From: Chloroflexota bacterium
Lineage (GTDB): Bacteria > Chloroflexota > Anaerolineae > UBA4142
Assembly: GCA_016219275.1 (NCBI GenBank)
Contig: JACRBM010000101.1
Span: forward strand, 1-64,000
Length of the DNA: 64,000 nt
Direction: 5' to 3'
The stretch's first letter is position 1, and each line of letters opens with the position of its first letter. The notes under the pieces are model-generated. The model saw nothing but the letters and a program-made list of their open reading frames with translations. It had not been told where the DNA came from and ran no database searches. Positions 34,977 to 44,279 of the stretch are shown here, one piece after another. The translations under genes were made by a program, and so were the position numbers.

Positions 34977-36144
34977 TTGCGAAATCCTCGCGCGCCTGAC
35001 TCAACTTGGCTGGCTCGGCTAGCAAATCAATTGCCGCGCCCGCGAGCACGCATGCGCCGTCCAACATTCCCTGGAATGCCATCTCAGTGACAGAGTTTTC
35101 AGCGACCTGGACTGAATGCCAGGGAATTCCGGCAGGATGCGTCTTGATCATCAATGATGCTGCCGGCAATTGCTGACTCACGTTTCCAAAATCAGATGAT
35201 CCGTTCATTTGCAACGGAGCCGATTCGAGCGGATGTCCGAGCGCGGAGAAATTTTCAGCGATCAAGCGATTCAACGTAGCGTTGAGACGCGTGTTGAACA
35301 CCGTCGTCGTGTGGAGAATGTCCACCGTCGTGCCCGAGGCGATTGCACCCGCGCGCACACATTCTTGTACGCGGGCGTACACCTGCTCGAGCAAATGGGG
35401 ATCGGGCGCGCGCACCATGAACCGCGCCGCCGCGCGTTCGGGGATAATGTTCGGCGCTTGCCCGCCGTCGGTGATGATCCCGTGAATGCGGACTTCGGGG
35501 CGCAGTTGCTGGCGCAGCGCGTTGATGTTGAAAAACGCGGCAAGCAGTCCATCGAGCGCGTTCGCGCCATTCCACGGATCGGCGGCGGCGTGTGCGGGAC
35601 GCCCGTGAAAAATCAAATCGAACGCGACGAAACCCAGGTCACCGCCAAGCAATTGATTGTCATAGTACGGGTGGAGCATCAACGCGATGTCTATCCCATC
35701 GAACGCGCCGGCTTCAAGGAGTTTGACCTTGCCCTCGGCTTGATCGAAAAATTCTTCGGCGGGTGTGCCGACGACGCAAACGCTGCCGCCGGTTTCGGCG
35801 ATGATCGTCGCTACGCCGATTGCCGCGCCAACCGCTGCCGCGCCAATCAAATTGTGTCCGCAACCATGCCCAACGTTCGGCAGGGCATCGTACTCGGCGA
35901 GGAAGGCGATCGTTGGCTGAGTCATACCGCGCCGCGCGAGGAACGCGGTCGGCAATCCGCCGTAGGGCTTGGTCACGTGAAAGCCGTGTCGCGCCAGCAT
36001 CTCGCACAACCAGCCACTGGCTTTTTCTTCCGCGTAGCCCAGTTCAGGATTTTGTTGAATGTGCGTTGCCAGGTCGCAAAGTTCACGCGCTTGATTTCGA
36101 ATCGCCTGCCACGCGGTTTGTTTGAGCGAACGGGTTCGGATCAT
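34963..36144 (-). CDS. M20-family amidohydrolase (AbgB-like)
   Basis: A 393-residue M20D-type metallo-amidohydrolase, similar in layout to p-aminobenzoyl-glutamate hydrolase subunit B and indole-3-acetyl-amino-acid hydrolases. Visible are AFLAEYDALPNVGHGCGHNL (metal ligands), TPAEEFFDQAEGKVKLLEAG (catalytic Glu) and HPYYDN; the satellite domain lies between about 190 and 310. It should cleave an acyl-amino-acid or similar amide in the cytoplasm. Start ATG 36144 has only a weak ribosome site. Confidence 0.87.
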   Translation of the reverse strand: MIRTRSLKQTAWQAIRNQARELCDLATHIQQNPELGYAEEKASGWLCEMLARHGFHVTKPYGGLPTAFLARRGMTQPTIAFLAEYDALPNVGHGCGHNLIGAAAVGAAIGVATIIAETGGSVCVVGTPAEEFFDQAEGKVKLLEAGAFDGIDIALMLHPYYDNQLLGGDLGFVAFDLIFHGRPAHAAADPWNGANALDGLLAAFFNINALRQQLRPEVRIHGIITDGGQAPNIIPERAAARFMVRAPDPHLLEQVYARVQECVRAGAIASGTTVDILHTTTVFNTRLNATLNRLIAENFSALGHPLESAPLQMNGSSDFGNVSQQLPAASLMIKTHPAGIPWHSVQVAENSVTEMAFQGMLDGACVLAGAAIDLLAEPAKLSQAREDFASVQR

Positions 36145-36250
36145 TAATATTTCCGTTTCTTCTGACTCATGGAACCACAGATTTCACGGATTTCACTGAT
36201 AAGAAAAAAATCTGTGTAATCCGTGTAATCTGTGGTTTACGAATTCCAGT
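36145..36250. repeat. Spacer with periodic hairpin repeat
   Basis: 36173-36237: CCACAGATTTCACGGATTTC and its near complement GTGTAATCCGTGTAATCTGTGG, with an A-rich loop. Same family as 19311-19372. Confidence 0.65.
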
Positions 36251-37378
36251 TCATGGTTTGATCGTCGAGTTCCATTCATCCGCCGCGTCGAACATCGCGC
36301 CGATATTTTGCGGCGGAACTTCGGCTTGAATGTCATGCACTGCGGCGAGAACATAGCCGCCATCGCGCGTCAAATCATCCAACCGGCGAAACACCTCGCG
36401 GCGCACATCGTCCGGCGTGCCGCGCGGGAGAACATGCTGAGTGTCAATCGCGCCCCAGAATGTGATCTGGTCGCCCCACTGTTTTTTGAGCGCGGCAGTA
36501 TCGTTCATTCCGCGCGCGGACACTTGCACGGGATTGAGCGCGTCCACACCCAGGTCAACGAAATCGCCGATGAGCGAAACAACACTCCCGCACGTATGAT
36601 ACAAGACCTTGAGTTCGCTCGCTTTCAACGCGTCGAACACGCGCTTGAGACGCGGGCGGAGCAAGGATTGATACACGCGCGGCGAAACCATCGTCGCGTT
36701 TTGCAGCGCGATGTCATCCGCGTAAATCACAATATCGGCGTCATCGCCGACCGCGCGCATCATCGCCTCGGCTTCGCAGAGCCAAACGTCGAGCACGCGA
36801 TCCATCAACGCCGCGGCGAACCTGGGATCGCTCACCAAGTCCATCAGCCACAGATCAAAGCCGCGCAGAAACTGGCATTGGTGCATGAAACCAACTTCCA
36901 AATTGAGCACTAGCGCCTTGTCCGTCGTCGCGCGCAAGTGGCGCGCCTGCTGCGTGAGAATCGCAAAATCACTAATCGGTTCCGGAAAGTGAAACGCGTT
37001 CAAATCGCCGACACTTTGCGCGGACGCGAGCGGCGGGCGACTGACGTAATAGTGCCCGCCCTCGGCGGGCAATTTTCGTTCGATGCCCCAACGATCTACA
37101 AAGGCGCGGTTCGCGTCCAACTCAATCGTTTGCCCGGCGACATCCGGAATCAAAGGCAAGAGATCAGCGCCAAAGCGTTTTTGAATCGGCGGCTCGACCC
37201 AAACGAGTTGGGCGCGCGCGCTCAGGTAACGAAAATCATCATCCAGACCCAGGTGACGCTTGAGCGCGCGATACGCGTGCGGGTGAATCCCGGTCGCCGT
37301 CGTACTGCCCAGGTCGCGCGGCGCGCGGTCGGGCGAGTGGTGATGCAATGCCGCCAGGACGCGTTCGCGTGAATTCAT
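36251..37378 (-). CDS. UroD-like protein 3
   Basis: A 375-residue UroD-superfamily protein: MNSRERVLAALHHHSPDRAP at the N-terminus, YADDIALQNATMVSPRVYQS, VLYHTCGSVVSLIGDFVDLG with a His-Thr-Cys that could bind zinc, and ALNPVQVSARGMNDTAALKK. This HTCG segment is the feature shared with corrinoid methyltransferases, so of the three UroD-like proteins this is the best candidate for methyl transfer. ATG 37378 overlaps the stop of the aldolase gene as ATGA. No corrinoid-binding protein gene is present in the window. Confidence 0.83.
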   Translation of the reverse strand: MNSRERVLAALHHHSPDRAPRDLGSTTATGIHPHAYRALKRHLGLDDDFRYLSARAQLVWVEPPIQKRFGADLLPLIPDVAGQTIELDANRAFVDRWGIERKLPAEGGHYYVSRPPLASAQSVGDLNAFHFPEPISDFAILTQQARHLRATTDKALVLNLEVGFMHQCQFLRGFDLWLMDLVSDPRFAAALMDRVLDVWLCEAEAMMRAVGDDADIVIYADDIALQNATMVSPRVYQSLLRPRLKRVFDALKASELKVLYHTCGSVVSLIGDFVDLGVDALNPVQVSARGMNDTAALKKQWGDQITFWGAIDTQHVLPRGTPDDVRREVFRRLDDLTRDGGYVLAAVHDIQAEVPPQNIGAMFDAADEWNSTIKP

Positions 37379-38271
37379 TTCGCTCGCCCCACCCAATCGA
37401 AAAAGCCGACCGCGCGCAAGTCATCGCGCAGGTGCGCTTGCTGTTCCTCGTTCAACGCGACGAGTGGCGTGCGCGGCATGCCGCATTCGACGCCGTGAAA
37501 ACGCATCGCGGCTTTGGTCGCGGCAATGACGCCGTACTGCGCGATCACCAGGATGATGCGATCAATTTGAAATTGCAGTTCTTGCGCGCGTTTCAAATTC
37601 CCGCATTGCCACGCGGCGTACAGTTCGAGAAATAATCGCGGCATACAATTGTACGTCGTACCGATGCCGCCCTGGACACCCATCACCAAAAACGGCAACA
37701 GCATTTCGTCGGGACCCGACAAGACGTTCAACCCAGGACAGGTCTCCATGATGTCGCGCAAGGTCAGCATATCGTACGAGGTGTATTTCAATCCTTGGAT
37801 GGTCTGCGTCTTGAAGAGATTGGCGATGAGCGCGGCGCTGAGTTGAACCTGGGTCGCTTCGGGAATATTGTAGATATAGAGCGGCAAGCCCTGTGTCGCC
37901 GCCGCGATGCGTTGGTAATGCGTGGCAATACCGGTTTGCCCGGCGTTGTAGTAGAACGGCGGAATCGAAGCGACCGCATCCGCGCCGCACGCGCGCGCGT
38001 GTTGCGCCAAGCGTTCGGAAACCGACGTGGCAATCGCGCCGACGTGAGCGATGACCGGAACGCGATGCGCGACTTGGCGGACGACCGTTTCAACGACCAA
38101 GCGTCGCTCGTCTTCCGTCAACAACAATCCTTCGCCCGTACTGCCGCACAGGTAAAGCCCGTTGACTCCGCTGCCGATCAGAAATTCGACGAGTTCGCAC
38201 AACCCGTTCGTGTCTACCCGATCATCGGGGGTCAGTGGTGTGAGGAACGCGGGAATGATTCCGGTTAACAA
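37375..38271 (-). CDS. DapA/NanA-family aldolase, N-acetylneuraminate-lyase-like
   Basis: A 298-residue class I aldolase of the dihydrodipicolinate synthase/N-acetylneuraminate lyase family. Catalytic residues are Tyr134 in YIYNIPEATQ and the Schiff-base Lys162 in IQGLKYTSYDM; the pyruvate-binding motif is GSTGEG (43-48). The KYTS context and the YNIP segment resemble neuraminate lyases more than DapA. A sialidase gene 3 kb upstream on the same strand supports sialic-acid cleavage to N-acetylmannosamine and pyruvate. The start is TTG at 38271 after GAGG; the frame is open upstream only through a repeat. KDG-type aldolase is the alternative. Confidence 0.85.
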   Translation of the reverse strand: MLTGIIPAFLTPLTPDDRVDTNGLCELVEFLIGSGVNGLYLCGSTGEGLLLTEDERRLVVETVVRQVAHRVPVIAHVGAIATSVSERLAQHARACGADAVASIPPFYYNAGQTGIATHYQRIAAATQGLPLYIYNIPEATQVQLSAALIANLFKTQTIQGLKYTSYDMLTLRDIMETCPGLNVLSGPDEMLLPFLVMGVQGGIGTTYNCMPRLFLELYAAWQCGNLKRAQELQFQIDRIILVIAQYGVIAATKAAMRFHGVECGMPRTPLVALNEEQQAHLRDDLRAVGFFDWVGRAK

Positions 38272-38289
38272 GCTTGCCTCTTTTTCTTT

Positions 38290-38404
38290 GTCGTTGCGAG
38301 GGTGGTCTTTGACCGAAGCAATCCCCAACCCCACCCAGCCCTCCCCTTATAAAGGGGAGGGTAGGGAGGGGTGATTGCTTCACCGCTTCGCGGCTCGCAA
38401 TGAC
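38290..38404. repeat. 115-bp nested repeat element
   Basis: The outer arms are GTCGTTGCGAG...CGAAGCAATC and GATTGCTTC...GGCTCGCAATGAC. Inside sits a second palindrome, CCCTCCCCTTATAAAGGGGAGGG. There is no coding capacity. It lies in the spacer between the aldolase and the D-amino-acid enzyme gene. Confidence 0.75.
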
Positions 38405-38426
38405 AGATGGATGTTTCCAAACAGCG

Positions 38427-39527
38427 TTACTGCACGCATCCGCGCGCGGCGACATCCCAGATATCCACGAGTACGCCGCGCTGAACGACGTACAACTGGT
38501 TGTGCAAATTGGTCGTCGTGCAACAGTGATTCGGAATGAACCGCACCTTGTCGCCAGGGCGCAGATGAACCAGGTCTGGATTCGCCAAATCGAGAACCGC
38601 GTGCTCCTCCGAAAGATAACGCATCGTCGCACCGGCAACATCCACGAGTTGCGGAAAACCAAAATCCTTTGTCATCGCTTTGAGTCCGGCGTCGGTCACG
38701 AGTCCGCGCGGCGTTGAGCGACTGAGCACCGTTGAGAGTACGCTCAACGCTGGCTTGAATTCGGGACGGACTTGCAAGTAAGTGCAATCCATAAAAACGT
38801 ACGAGCCGGCTTGAATCTCAGTCAGCGGCGGACATTCACTCGTAATGTCGTACGTGCCGGTCGCGCCGCCGCTCACGATGCGCGGCGCAAGCCCAGCGCG
38901 CGTCAACATTTCGCCAGTCGTTTGCAATGGTGCGAATGCTTCACGTACCTTGTGTACGCGCTCGTCGGGGTCGGCGATCAAAACCAGGTGCCCTTCATAC
39001 GCTTGCAGTCCAGCGAATTCCAAATTCGGCGCATCCGCAATTTGCCGCGCGAGTTCCAGAACCGGTTCACCTGGCATCGCGCCACAGCGTCCCATGCCAA
39101 TTTCCACCTCGATCAGCACGCGCAGGTTCACACTCTTGGCGCGACATGCCGCAGATAAATCGCGCACATTGTCGGGTTGATCCACGGCAACGATCACATT
39201 GCATTGTCGCGCCAGATCAGTGAGGCGCTCCAGCTTGGTTGCGCCGATAACCTGGTTCGCGATCAAGATGTCGGTGACGCCCGAGCGCGCCATCGCCTCG
39301 GCTTCGCTGACCTTGGCGCACGTGACGCCGATTGCGCCCGCCGCGATTTGTTTTTGCGCGATCTGCAAACACTTGTGCGTTTTGATGTGCGGGCGCAGCG
39401 CCACCGATTTACCGGCAAAAAAATCTGCCATCGTGCGGATGTTGAACTCGAGTGCGTCCAGGTCTACGAGCAATGCCGGCGTGTCGAGTTCATCAATCGT
39501 CATCCCAGGTTTGGGATTATAGTTCAT
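38427..39527 (-). CDS. DSD1-like D-threonine aldolase / D-serine dehydratase
   Basis: A 366-residue fold-III PLP enzyme (alanine-racemase-like barrel plus C-terminal beta domain). The Schiff-base lysine is in RPHIKTHKC (about K49); the metal site typical of eukaryotic-type D-serine dehydratase and D-threonine aldolase is in FIPNHCCTT near the C-terminus. It should act on a D-hydroxy amino acid. ATG 39527 is seven bases after GGGAG; ATG 39533 abuts it. Its position next to an N-acyl-D-amino-acid deacylase suggests consecutive steps in D-amino-acid use. Confidence 0.87.
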   Translation of the reverse strand: MNYNPKPGMTIDELDTPALLVDLDALEFNIRTMADFFAGKSVALRPHIKTHKCLQIAQKQIAAGAIGVTCAKVSEAEAMARSGVTDILIANQVIGATKLERLTDLARQCNVIVAVDQPDNVRDLSAACRAKSVNLRVLIEVEIGMGRCGAMPGEPVLELARQIADAPNLEFAGLQAYEGHLVLIADPDERVHKVREAFAPLQTTGEMLTRAGLAPRIVSGGATGTYDITSECPPLTEIQAGSYVFMDCTYLQVRPEFKPALSVLSTVLSRSTPRGLVTDAGLKAMTKDFGFPQLVDVAGATMRYLSEEHAVLDLANPDLVHLRPGDKVRFIPNHCCTTTNLHNQLYVVQRGVLVDIWDVAARGCVQ

Positions 39528-39773
39528 CAACATTCTCCCGCATTCGATACCTTCGCCAATTTAATTTCCTTCATCCGCGAATCTCGCGAATCTTCGCTAA
39601 TTTTGTTTTTTAGTCGCGTGATTCGCGTTATTCGCGGATCAATTTATGATTTTGGCGAAGGTGTTGGCATTAGAGTGGATTCCCCATAGGTTCATCCTGG
39701 GTGTGGTGGCTGTGTGAGACCTGTCGGGTTTTGGAAACCTGACAGGTCTCCCGTAAACGCAACCAGAATTTGT
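39528..39773. repeat. Spacer with two palindromic repeats
   Basis: 39571-39646 is a degenerate inverted repeat made of CGCGAATC / GATTCGCG words. 39717-39749 is AGACCTGTCGGGTTT...AAACCTGACAGGTCT, a near-perfect palindrome. No gene is seen. Confidence 0.65.
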
Positions 39774-41342
39774 CTATGCGTAAAGCAGCGGCTTGAGCGC
39801 CGCGCCGGCTTGACTGCCGCGATATGCTCCGTTCGCAACCGCCACGCGCCCATTGACCAATACCCACTCAACGCCGCGCGGCGGCGTGCGACTCGCTTTG
39901 AATGTTGCGCCGTCGGCAATCGTGTCTGGATCGAAGACAACAATATCGGCGGCAAATCCATCGCGCAAAATTCCGCGCTCGCGCAGATTGAGACGGCTCG
40001 CGGTCAAGCCGGTCATTTTGAAAATCGCTTCTTCCAATCGCAAGACTGGATGATTTTTCACGTACTGGGAGATGACGCGCGGAAACGCGCCATATCCGCG
40101 CGGGTGCGGCTGTCCGCCGACCATCACGCCATCGCTGCAAACCATGCACGTCGGGTGACGAAACAACACTTCGTTGTCGGCTTCGCTCCCGCCTGCCGCG
40201 ATCATCGTCGCGTTCAATTCCGTCGCGCGCACGAGTTGCACGACGAACTCGGTCGGCTGCATGCCAAGCGCGTGCGCGGCGCTCGTCACCGAAAATCCTT
40301 CCCAGTCGCCCAACGCAGTGTGCGGCGCGTTGCTCAAAATGTACGCCGACCAATCCAGGTTCCAACTTTTCATTTCGTCGGACATGCGTTGTTGCATTTC
40401 CGAATCGTTCAAACGCGCGAGCATCGCATCCGGTCCGCCGCTCTGCGCCCAGGGCGGCAACAGGACGAATAACGCGGTGCATCCTACCGTGTACGGATAG
40501 AGGTCGAAGGTCACGTCAATGCCGCGCGCGCGCGCGCGATCAATGCGTTCGAGCATCGCATACGCGAGCCCCCAGTTCGACGGATCGGCGACGCGCAAGT
40601 GCGAGAGTTGCACCGCGACACCGCTACGGCGTCCGATCTCGATGGCTTCGTCTATCGCGTCCAAAAGTTTTGCGCCGTACGACCGCAAGTGAATCGAAAG
40701 AATTCCGCCGGCGCGTGCGACCGGTTCGCACAGCGCGATCATTTCTTCCGTCGTCGCATGCGCGCACGGGATGTACGTCAACCCGGTCGAGATGCCGCCC
40801 GCGCCTTGCTCCAACTCGCGCCGGACGAGTTCTTGCATCACACGCAATTCCGACTCGGTCGCCGCACGCGCGTCCCAGCCCATCACCGTTGTTCGCACCG
40901 CACCGTGCGGAATTAGGTACACGACGTTCGCCGCGCGATGCACATAACGCTGGAGCAATTCGTGCGCTGACGTCCAATCCCAGGTCACATTCGCAAAATC
41001 GCCGTTCAACGCAATCAAGTAACGCCGCCACGCGTCGAGACCTTGCGCGTTCAGCGGCGCATACGCCAGCCCATCCTGTCCGACGACTTCGGTCGTGATT
41101 CCTTGCAGCAAACGCAAGTCCGTCCACTGGTCTGCGAGCAAGGTGATGTCGGCATGACTATGAATATCAATAAACCCAGGACAGACAACTTTATTGCGCG
41201 CGTCAATCTGCTGCGACGCGCCGATGGACTGTAACTGTCCGATTGCCGCGATTTGCCCATCGGTGATGCCGACATCGGCGTACCGCCAGGGCGCGCCCGT
41301 GCCATCAACTACTTTCCCGCCGGTGATGAGAATTTCAAACAT
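39774..41342 (-). CDS. N-acyl-D-amino-acid deacylase (amidohydrolase)
   Basis: A 522-residue D-aminoacylase-type amidohydrolase. N- and C-terminal segments form the beta-sandwich (MFEILITGGKVVDGTGAPWR; FAADIVVFDPDTIADGATFK), and the barrel carries the metal motif PGFIDIHSHADITLL, the conserved GISTGLTYIP loop and the IHLRSYG segment. It should remove acyl groups from N-acyl-D-amino acids or related dipeptides. The start at ATG 41342 (or 41348) lies inside the end of the sialidase gene, so translation is coupled. Confidence 0.9.
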   Translation of the reverse strand: MFEILITGGKVVDGTGAPWRYADVGITDGQIAAIGQLQSIGASQQIDARNKVVCPGFIDIHSHADITLLADQWTDLRLLQGITTEVVGQDGLAYAPLNAQGLDAWRRYLIALNGDFANVTWDWTSAHELLQRYVHRAANVVYLIPHGAVRTTVMGWDARAATESELRVMQELVRRELEQGAGGISTGLTYIPCAHATTEEMIALCEPVARAGGILSIHLRSYGAKLLDAIDEAIEIGRRSGVAVQLSHLRVADPSNWGLAYAMLERIDRARARGIDVTFDLYPYTVGCTALFVLLPPWAQSGGPDAMLARLNDSEMQQRMSDEMKSWNLDWSAYILSNAPHTALGDWEGFSVTSAAHALGMQPTEFVVQLVRATELNATMIAAGGSEADNEVLFRHPTCMVCSDGVMVGGQPHPRGYGAFPRVISQYVKNHPVLRLEEAIFKMTGLTASRLNLRERGILRDGFAADIVVFDPDTIADGATFKASRTPPRGVEWVLVNGRVAVANGAYRGSQAGAALKPLLYA

Positions 41343-42420
41343 AATCATCCAATCGCCAGCGCGTCGCGGCGATATGCCGAATGCCGTCCGCGCCGTGAAA
41401 ATAGTACACGGTCACGAGTGTGCCGTCCACGAGTTGCGTCGTAGATGGATAACCCAGGTCGCGACTGCCGCCGTCGTCGCGCAAAATGTATTCGTGCGCG
41501 ATGTCCCAGGTGTGCCCGCTGTCGTTGCTCACACACGCGCGCACGCCAAAAGGCGGACGACGATAACCGTACGCGCACAGCAAGCGTCCGTCTGCGAGTC
41601 GAATGATTTGCGCGGGATGCCCCCACATCGGCGTTGGACGCAGGTCAAGCCAGATGCGTCCGGCGTCCGGGGAAATCGCTTGATGCAGATATTGATAATT
41701 GCCCGGCTCGCCGCTCCGCAACATCGCGATCACAAATCCATCGCGCGTGAGCGCGAGCGCGGGTTCCTCGAAACTGATTTTGCCGGCGGGGTCGCGTGCG
41801 ATGAGCGACGGCGCGCCCCAGCTATCGCCGCGATCCGTCGAGCGGACGACGTACGCGCGGCAGACATTACTTCCGGGGTCTGCGCCGTAAATGCCCATCA
41901 ACAATGTTCCATCCGGCAATTCGAGTACCGCGTCCGAGGTTCCCGCGCGCGGCAGCGGCGCACTGTTCACGCGCGCCGGTTCGCGTTCCCAGGTCGCGCC
42001 GCCGTCGCGCGAGCGGATGATCCAGGGACCTTCGACATCGGACCACGAACCGTCGTACTGCTGTCGCGCGGGATACAGCAAGCGACTTTGCTCTTCGGCA
42101 GGCACGACGCGCCAACGGAAGAAATTGATCAGCAACGTACCGTCGCGCAGTTCGGCAATCGAGGGGTCTTGCTCGCCGCATTCGGGGTCGAACGGCGCAA
42201 AGAGGTACGGCGCATCCCAGGTCGCGCCGCCATCGCGCGAACGCGCCAGCGCAATCCGCGCACCCTTGTCTACGTGATCGTACTTGCCGCGCCGCAATGC
42301 CTCGATACTGAAACCGCCGGCGCGCCGGAACGTCACGAGCAATTCGCCGTTCTTGCGCTGGGCAATCGCGGGAAAACAACTGTAGGCGTTCGCGTCTTGG
42401 TAAACGATATAATGTTCCAT
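41335..42420 (-). CDS. Sialidase-fold exo-glycosidase (BNR/Asp-box)
   Basis: A 361-residue six-bladed-propeller protein. Five Asp-box-like repeats are visible: SRDGGATW twice, STDRGDSW, SNDSGHTW and the weaker SPDAGRIW. An N-terminal Arg in VTFRRAGG and Glu in EEPALAL fit the sialidase active site. There is no signal peptide from ATG 42420, so the enzyme would act inside the cell on imported oligosaccharides, or the export signal is non-classical. It is followed by the D-aminoacylase gene with overlap and preceded by the ABC permeases. A non-sialidase member of the fold cannot be excluded. Confidence 0.85.
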   Translation of the reverse strand: MEHYIVYQDANAYSCFPAIAQRKNGELLVTFRRAGGFSIEALRRGKYDHVDKGARIALARSRDGGATWDAPYLFAPFDPECGEQDPSIAELRDGTLLINFFRWRVVPAEEQSRLLYPARQQYDGSWSDVEGPWIIRSRDGGATWEREPARVNSAPLPRAGTSDAVLELPDGTLLMGIYGADPGSNVCRAYVVRSTDRGDSWGAPSLIARDPAGKISFEEPALALTRDGFVIAMLRSGEPGNYQYLHQAISPDAGRIWLDLRPTPMWGHPAQIIRLADGRLLCAYGYRRPPFGVRACVSNDSGHTWDIAHEYILRDDGGSRDLGYPSTTQLVDGTLVTVYYFHGADGIRHIAATRWRLDDYV

Positions 42421-42425
42421 CGCGA

Positions 42426-43301
42426 TCAAATCATCCGTGGATCGAGCGCGTCGCGCAAACCATCGCCGACGAAATTCACGCACAACACGGTCAACGCGAT
42501 CATCGTGCCGGGCGGCACCCAGAGCCAGGGCATCCCGGCAAGAATCGAAAGTTTTTGCGCGTCGGTCAACATTTGCCCCCAACTCGGTTCCGGCGGCGGC
42601 ACGCCCAATCCCAGGAAACTCAAACTCGCTTCGGTCAGGATCGCGCCCGCGATACCGAAGGTAGCGGCGACTGTAATGGGTCCCACGCAGTTGGGCAACA
42701 AGTGTCGCAGGATCAGACGACCGTTGGGAATACCGAGACAACGCGCCGCTGTGATGAATTCTTGTTCGCGCAACGAGAGAATCTGACCGCGCACCAAACG
42801 GCAAATGCTGGGCCATGCCAGCAGACCGATCACGACCATAATGTTCGTCAAGCCCGGACCGACGACGGCGACGACGGTGATAATGATGATGAGTAAAGGA
42901 AAACACATGACGATGTCGGTCAAGCGCATGATAACCGTATCCACCCAGCCGCCGAAAAAACCGGCGAGCGAACCCAGGGTCGTGCCGATAGCGGTGTAGA
43001 TGACGACCGCAACCAGTCCGACCGACAGTGACACGCGCGTCGCATAAATCAAGCGCGCCCAGACATCGCGCCCGAGTGCGTCTGTGCCGAGGAGATGCTC
43101 CGCGCTCGGTGGCATTTTCAGCGCCGAGTAATCCTGGTCGAACGGGTCGTGATTGGCAACGGCTGGCGCAAAGATCGCCGCGAGTGTGAGCACGACGATG
43201 AACCCCGCGCCGAAAATCGCCGGGCGATAGCGCAAGAATCGTCGTAGGGTGCGGCGCGCGATGCTGTCTTGAGTTAGTCGAACGGTGGAATCCACTGCCA
43301 T
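42426..43301 (-). CDS. Peptide-type ABC transporter permease (DppC-like)
   Basis: A 291-residue permease with an N-terminal cytoplasmic segment, the OppC/DppC opening helix and five further helices. The EAA-type loop is EQEFITAARCLGIPNGRLIL, and HLLGTDALGRDVWARLIYAT is the diagnostic DppC segment. GAGG precedes ATG 43301. It pairs with the permease at 43312; no ATPase genes follow. Confidence 0.93.
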   Translation of the reverse strand: MAVDSTVRLTQDSIARRTLRRFLRYRPAIFGAGFIVVLTLAAIFAPAVANHDPFDQDYSALKMPPSAEHLLGTDALGRDVWARLIYATRVSLSVGLVAVVIYTAIGTTLGSLAGFFGGWVDTVIMRLTDIVMCFPLLIIIITVVAVVGPGLTNIMVVIGLLAWPSICRLVRGQILSLREQEFITAARCLGIPNGRLILRHLLPNCVGPITVAATFGIAGAILTEASLSFLGLGVPPPEPSWGQMLTDAQKLSILAGMPWLWVPPGTMIALTVLCVNFVGDGLRDALDPRMI

Positions 43302-43311
43302 CGAGCGTACC

Positions 43312-44271
43312 TCACTCTAAACGAATTCGCGGATCGGCAACGGCATAGCAAATGTCGGCGAGCAGATTCGCAAGCAAGACCAGAATACCGGAAATCATAT
43401 TCAACGCCATCAGTAACGTGTAATCGCTATTCATCACTGCCCAGATATTTAATCGCCCCATTCCTTCCCAGTGAAAAATCTCTTCGACGATGACTGAGCC
43501 GGCGAAGAGCGTGGGCAAACGTAAGCCGATCACCGTGATCAACGGGATCAACGCGTTGGGAAAAGCATGGCGCATGATCACAAAACTATTCTTGAGACCT
43601 TTGCCGCGCGCGGTAGTGACGTACTCTTGGCGGAGAACTTCGAGCATCGAGGAGCGCGCGTAGCGGACGAGCGGCGCGGCGCTGCCGATTCCCAGGACGG
43701 CAACCGGCATAATCATGTAGCGCAGTTCGTCGAGGAACGAGGATTCTTGTCCCAGGGTCCGCATCCCAGAGGTTGGCAGCCAGTGCAAGGTCAACGCGAA
43801 AATGTAAATGAGACCCAGGGAAAGAAAAAAGCCGGGCACACTGACCGCCGAGAAAGAAAAGAACGTCGTCAGATAATCAATCCAGGAGTACTGTTTCACC
43901 GCGGCGAGAACGCCAATGCCAATGCCGATGACGACGCTGACCAAGAGCGCGAGGAACGTCAACTTGAGCGTTGGCACGATCCGTTGCCCGATCAATTCGA
44001 TCACCGGTTTGTGCGTGATCAACGAATAACCCAGGTCGCCGCGCACGACGCGCCCGAGCCACAAAACGTACTGCACCGGCAACGGCTGATCGAGTCCCAA
44101 ACGCGCCCGTTCGCGCGCGATCAATTCCGTCGTGAAACTGCCTTGCGTCGGATCAATCATCCCCATCACAGGGTCGCCCGGCGCAAAATTGATCAGAACG
44201 AACACGATGACCGTGATGCCGAAAAGAACCGGAATCGAAATGAGAACGCGCCGCAGAATATAAACCCCCAT
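43312..44271 (-). CDS. Peptide-type ABC transporter permease (DppB-like)
   Basis: A 319-residue permease with the DppB opening MGVYILRRVLISIPVLFGIT and the FAPGDPVMGMIDP loop, six helices, and the coupling loop VLRQEYVTTARGKGLKNSFV. It lies eight bases after the epimerase gene and 10 bases before the DppC-like gene. Confidence 0.93.
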   Translation of the reverse strand: MGVYILRRVLISIPVLFGITVIVFVLINFAPGDPVMGMIDPTQGSFTTELIARERARLGLDQPLPVQYVLWLGRVVRGDLGYSLITHKPVIELIGQRIVPTLKLTFLALLVSVVIGIGIGVLAAVKQYSWIDYLTTFFSFSAVSVPGFFLSLGLIYIFALTLHWLPTSGMRTLGQESSFLDELRYMIMPVAVLGIGSAAPLVRYARSSMLEVLRQEYVTTARGKGLKNSFVIMRHAFPNALIPLITVIGLRLPTLFAGSVIVEEIFHWEGMGRLNIWAVMNSDYTLLMALNMISGILVLLANLLADICYAVADPRIRLE

Positions 44272-44279
44272 CGTTCTGC

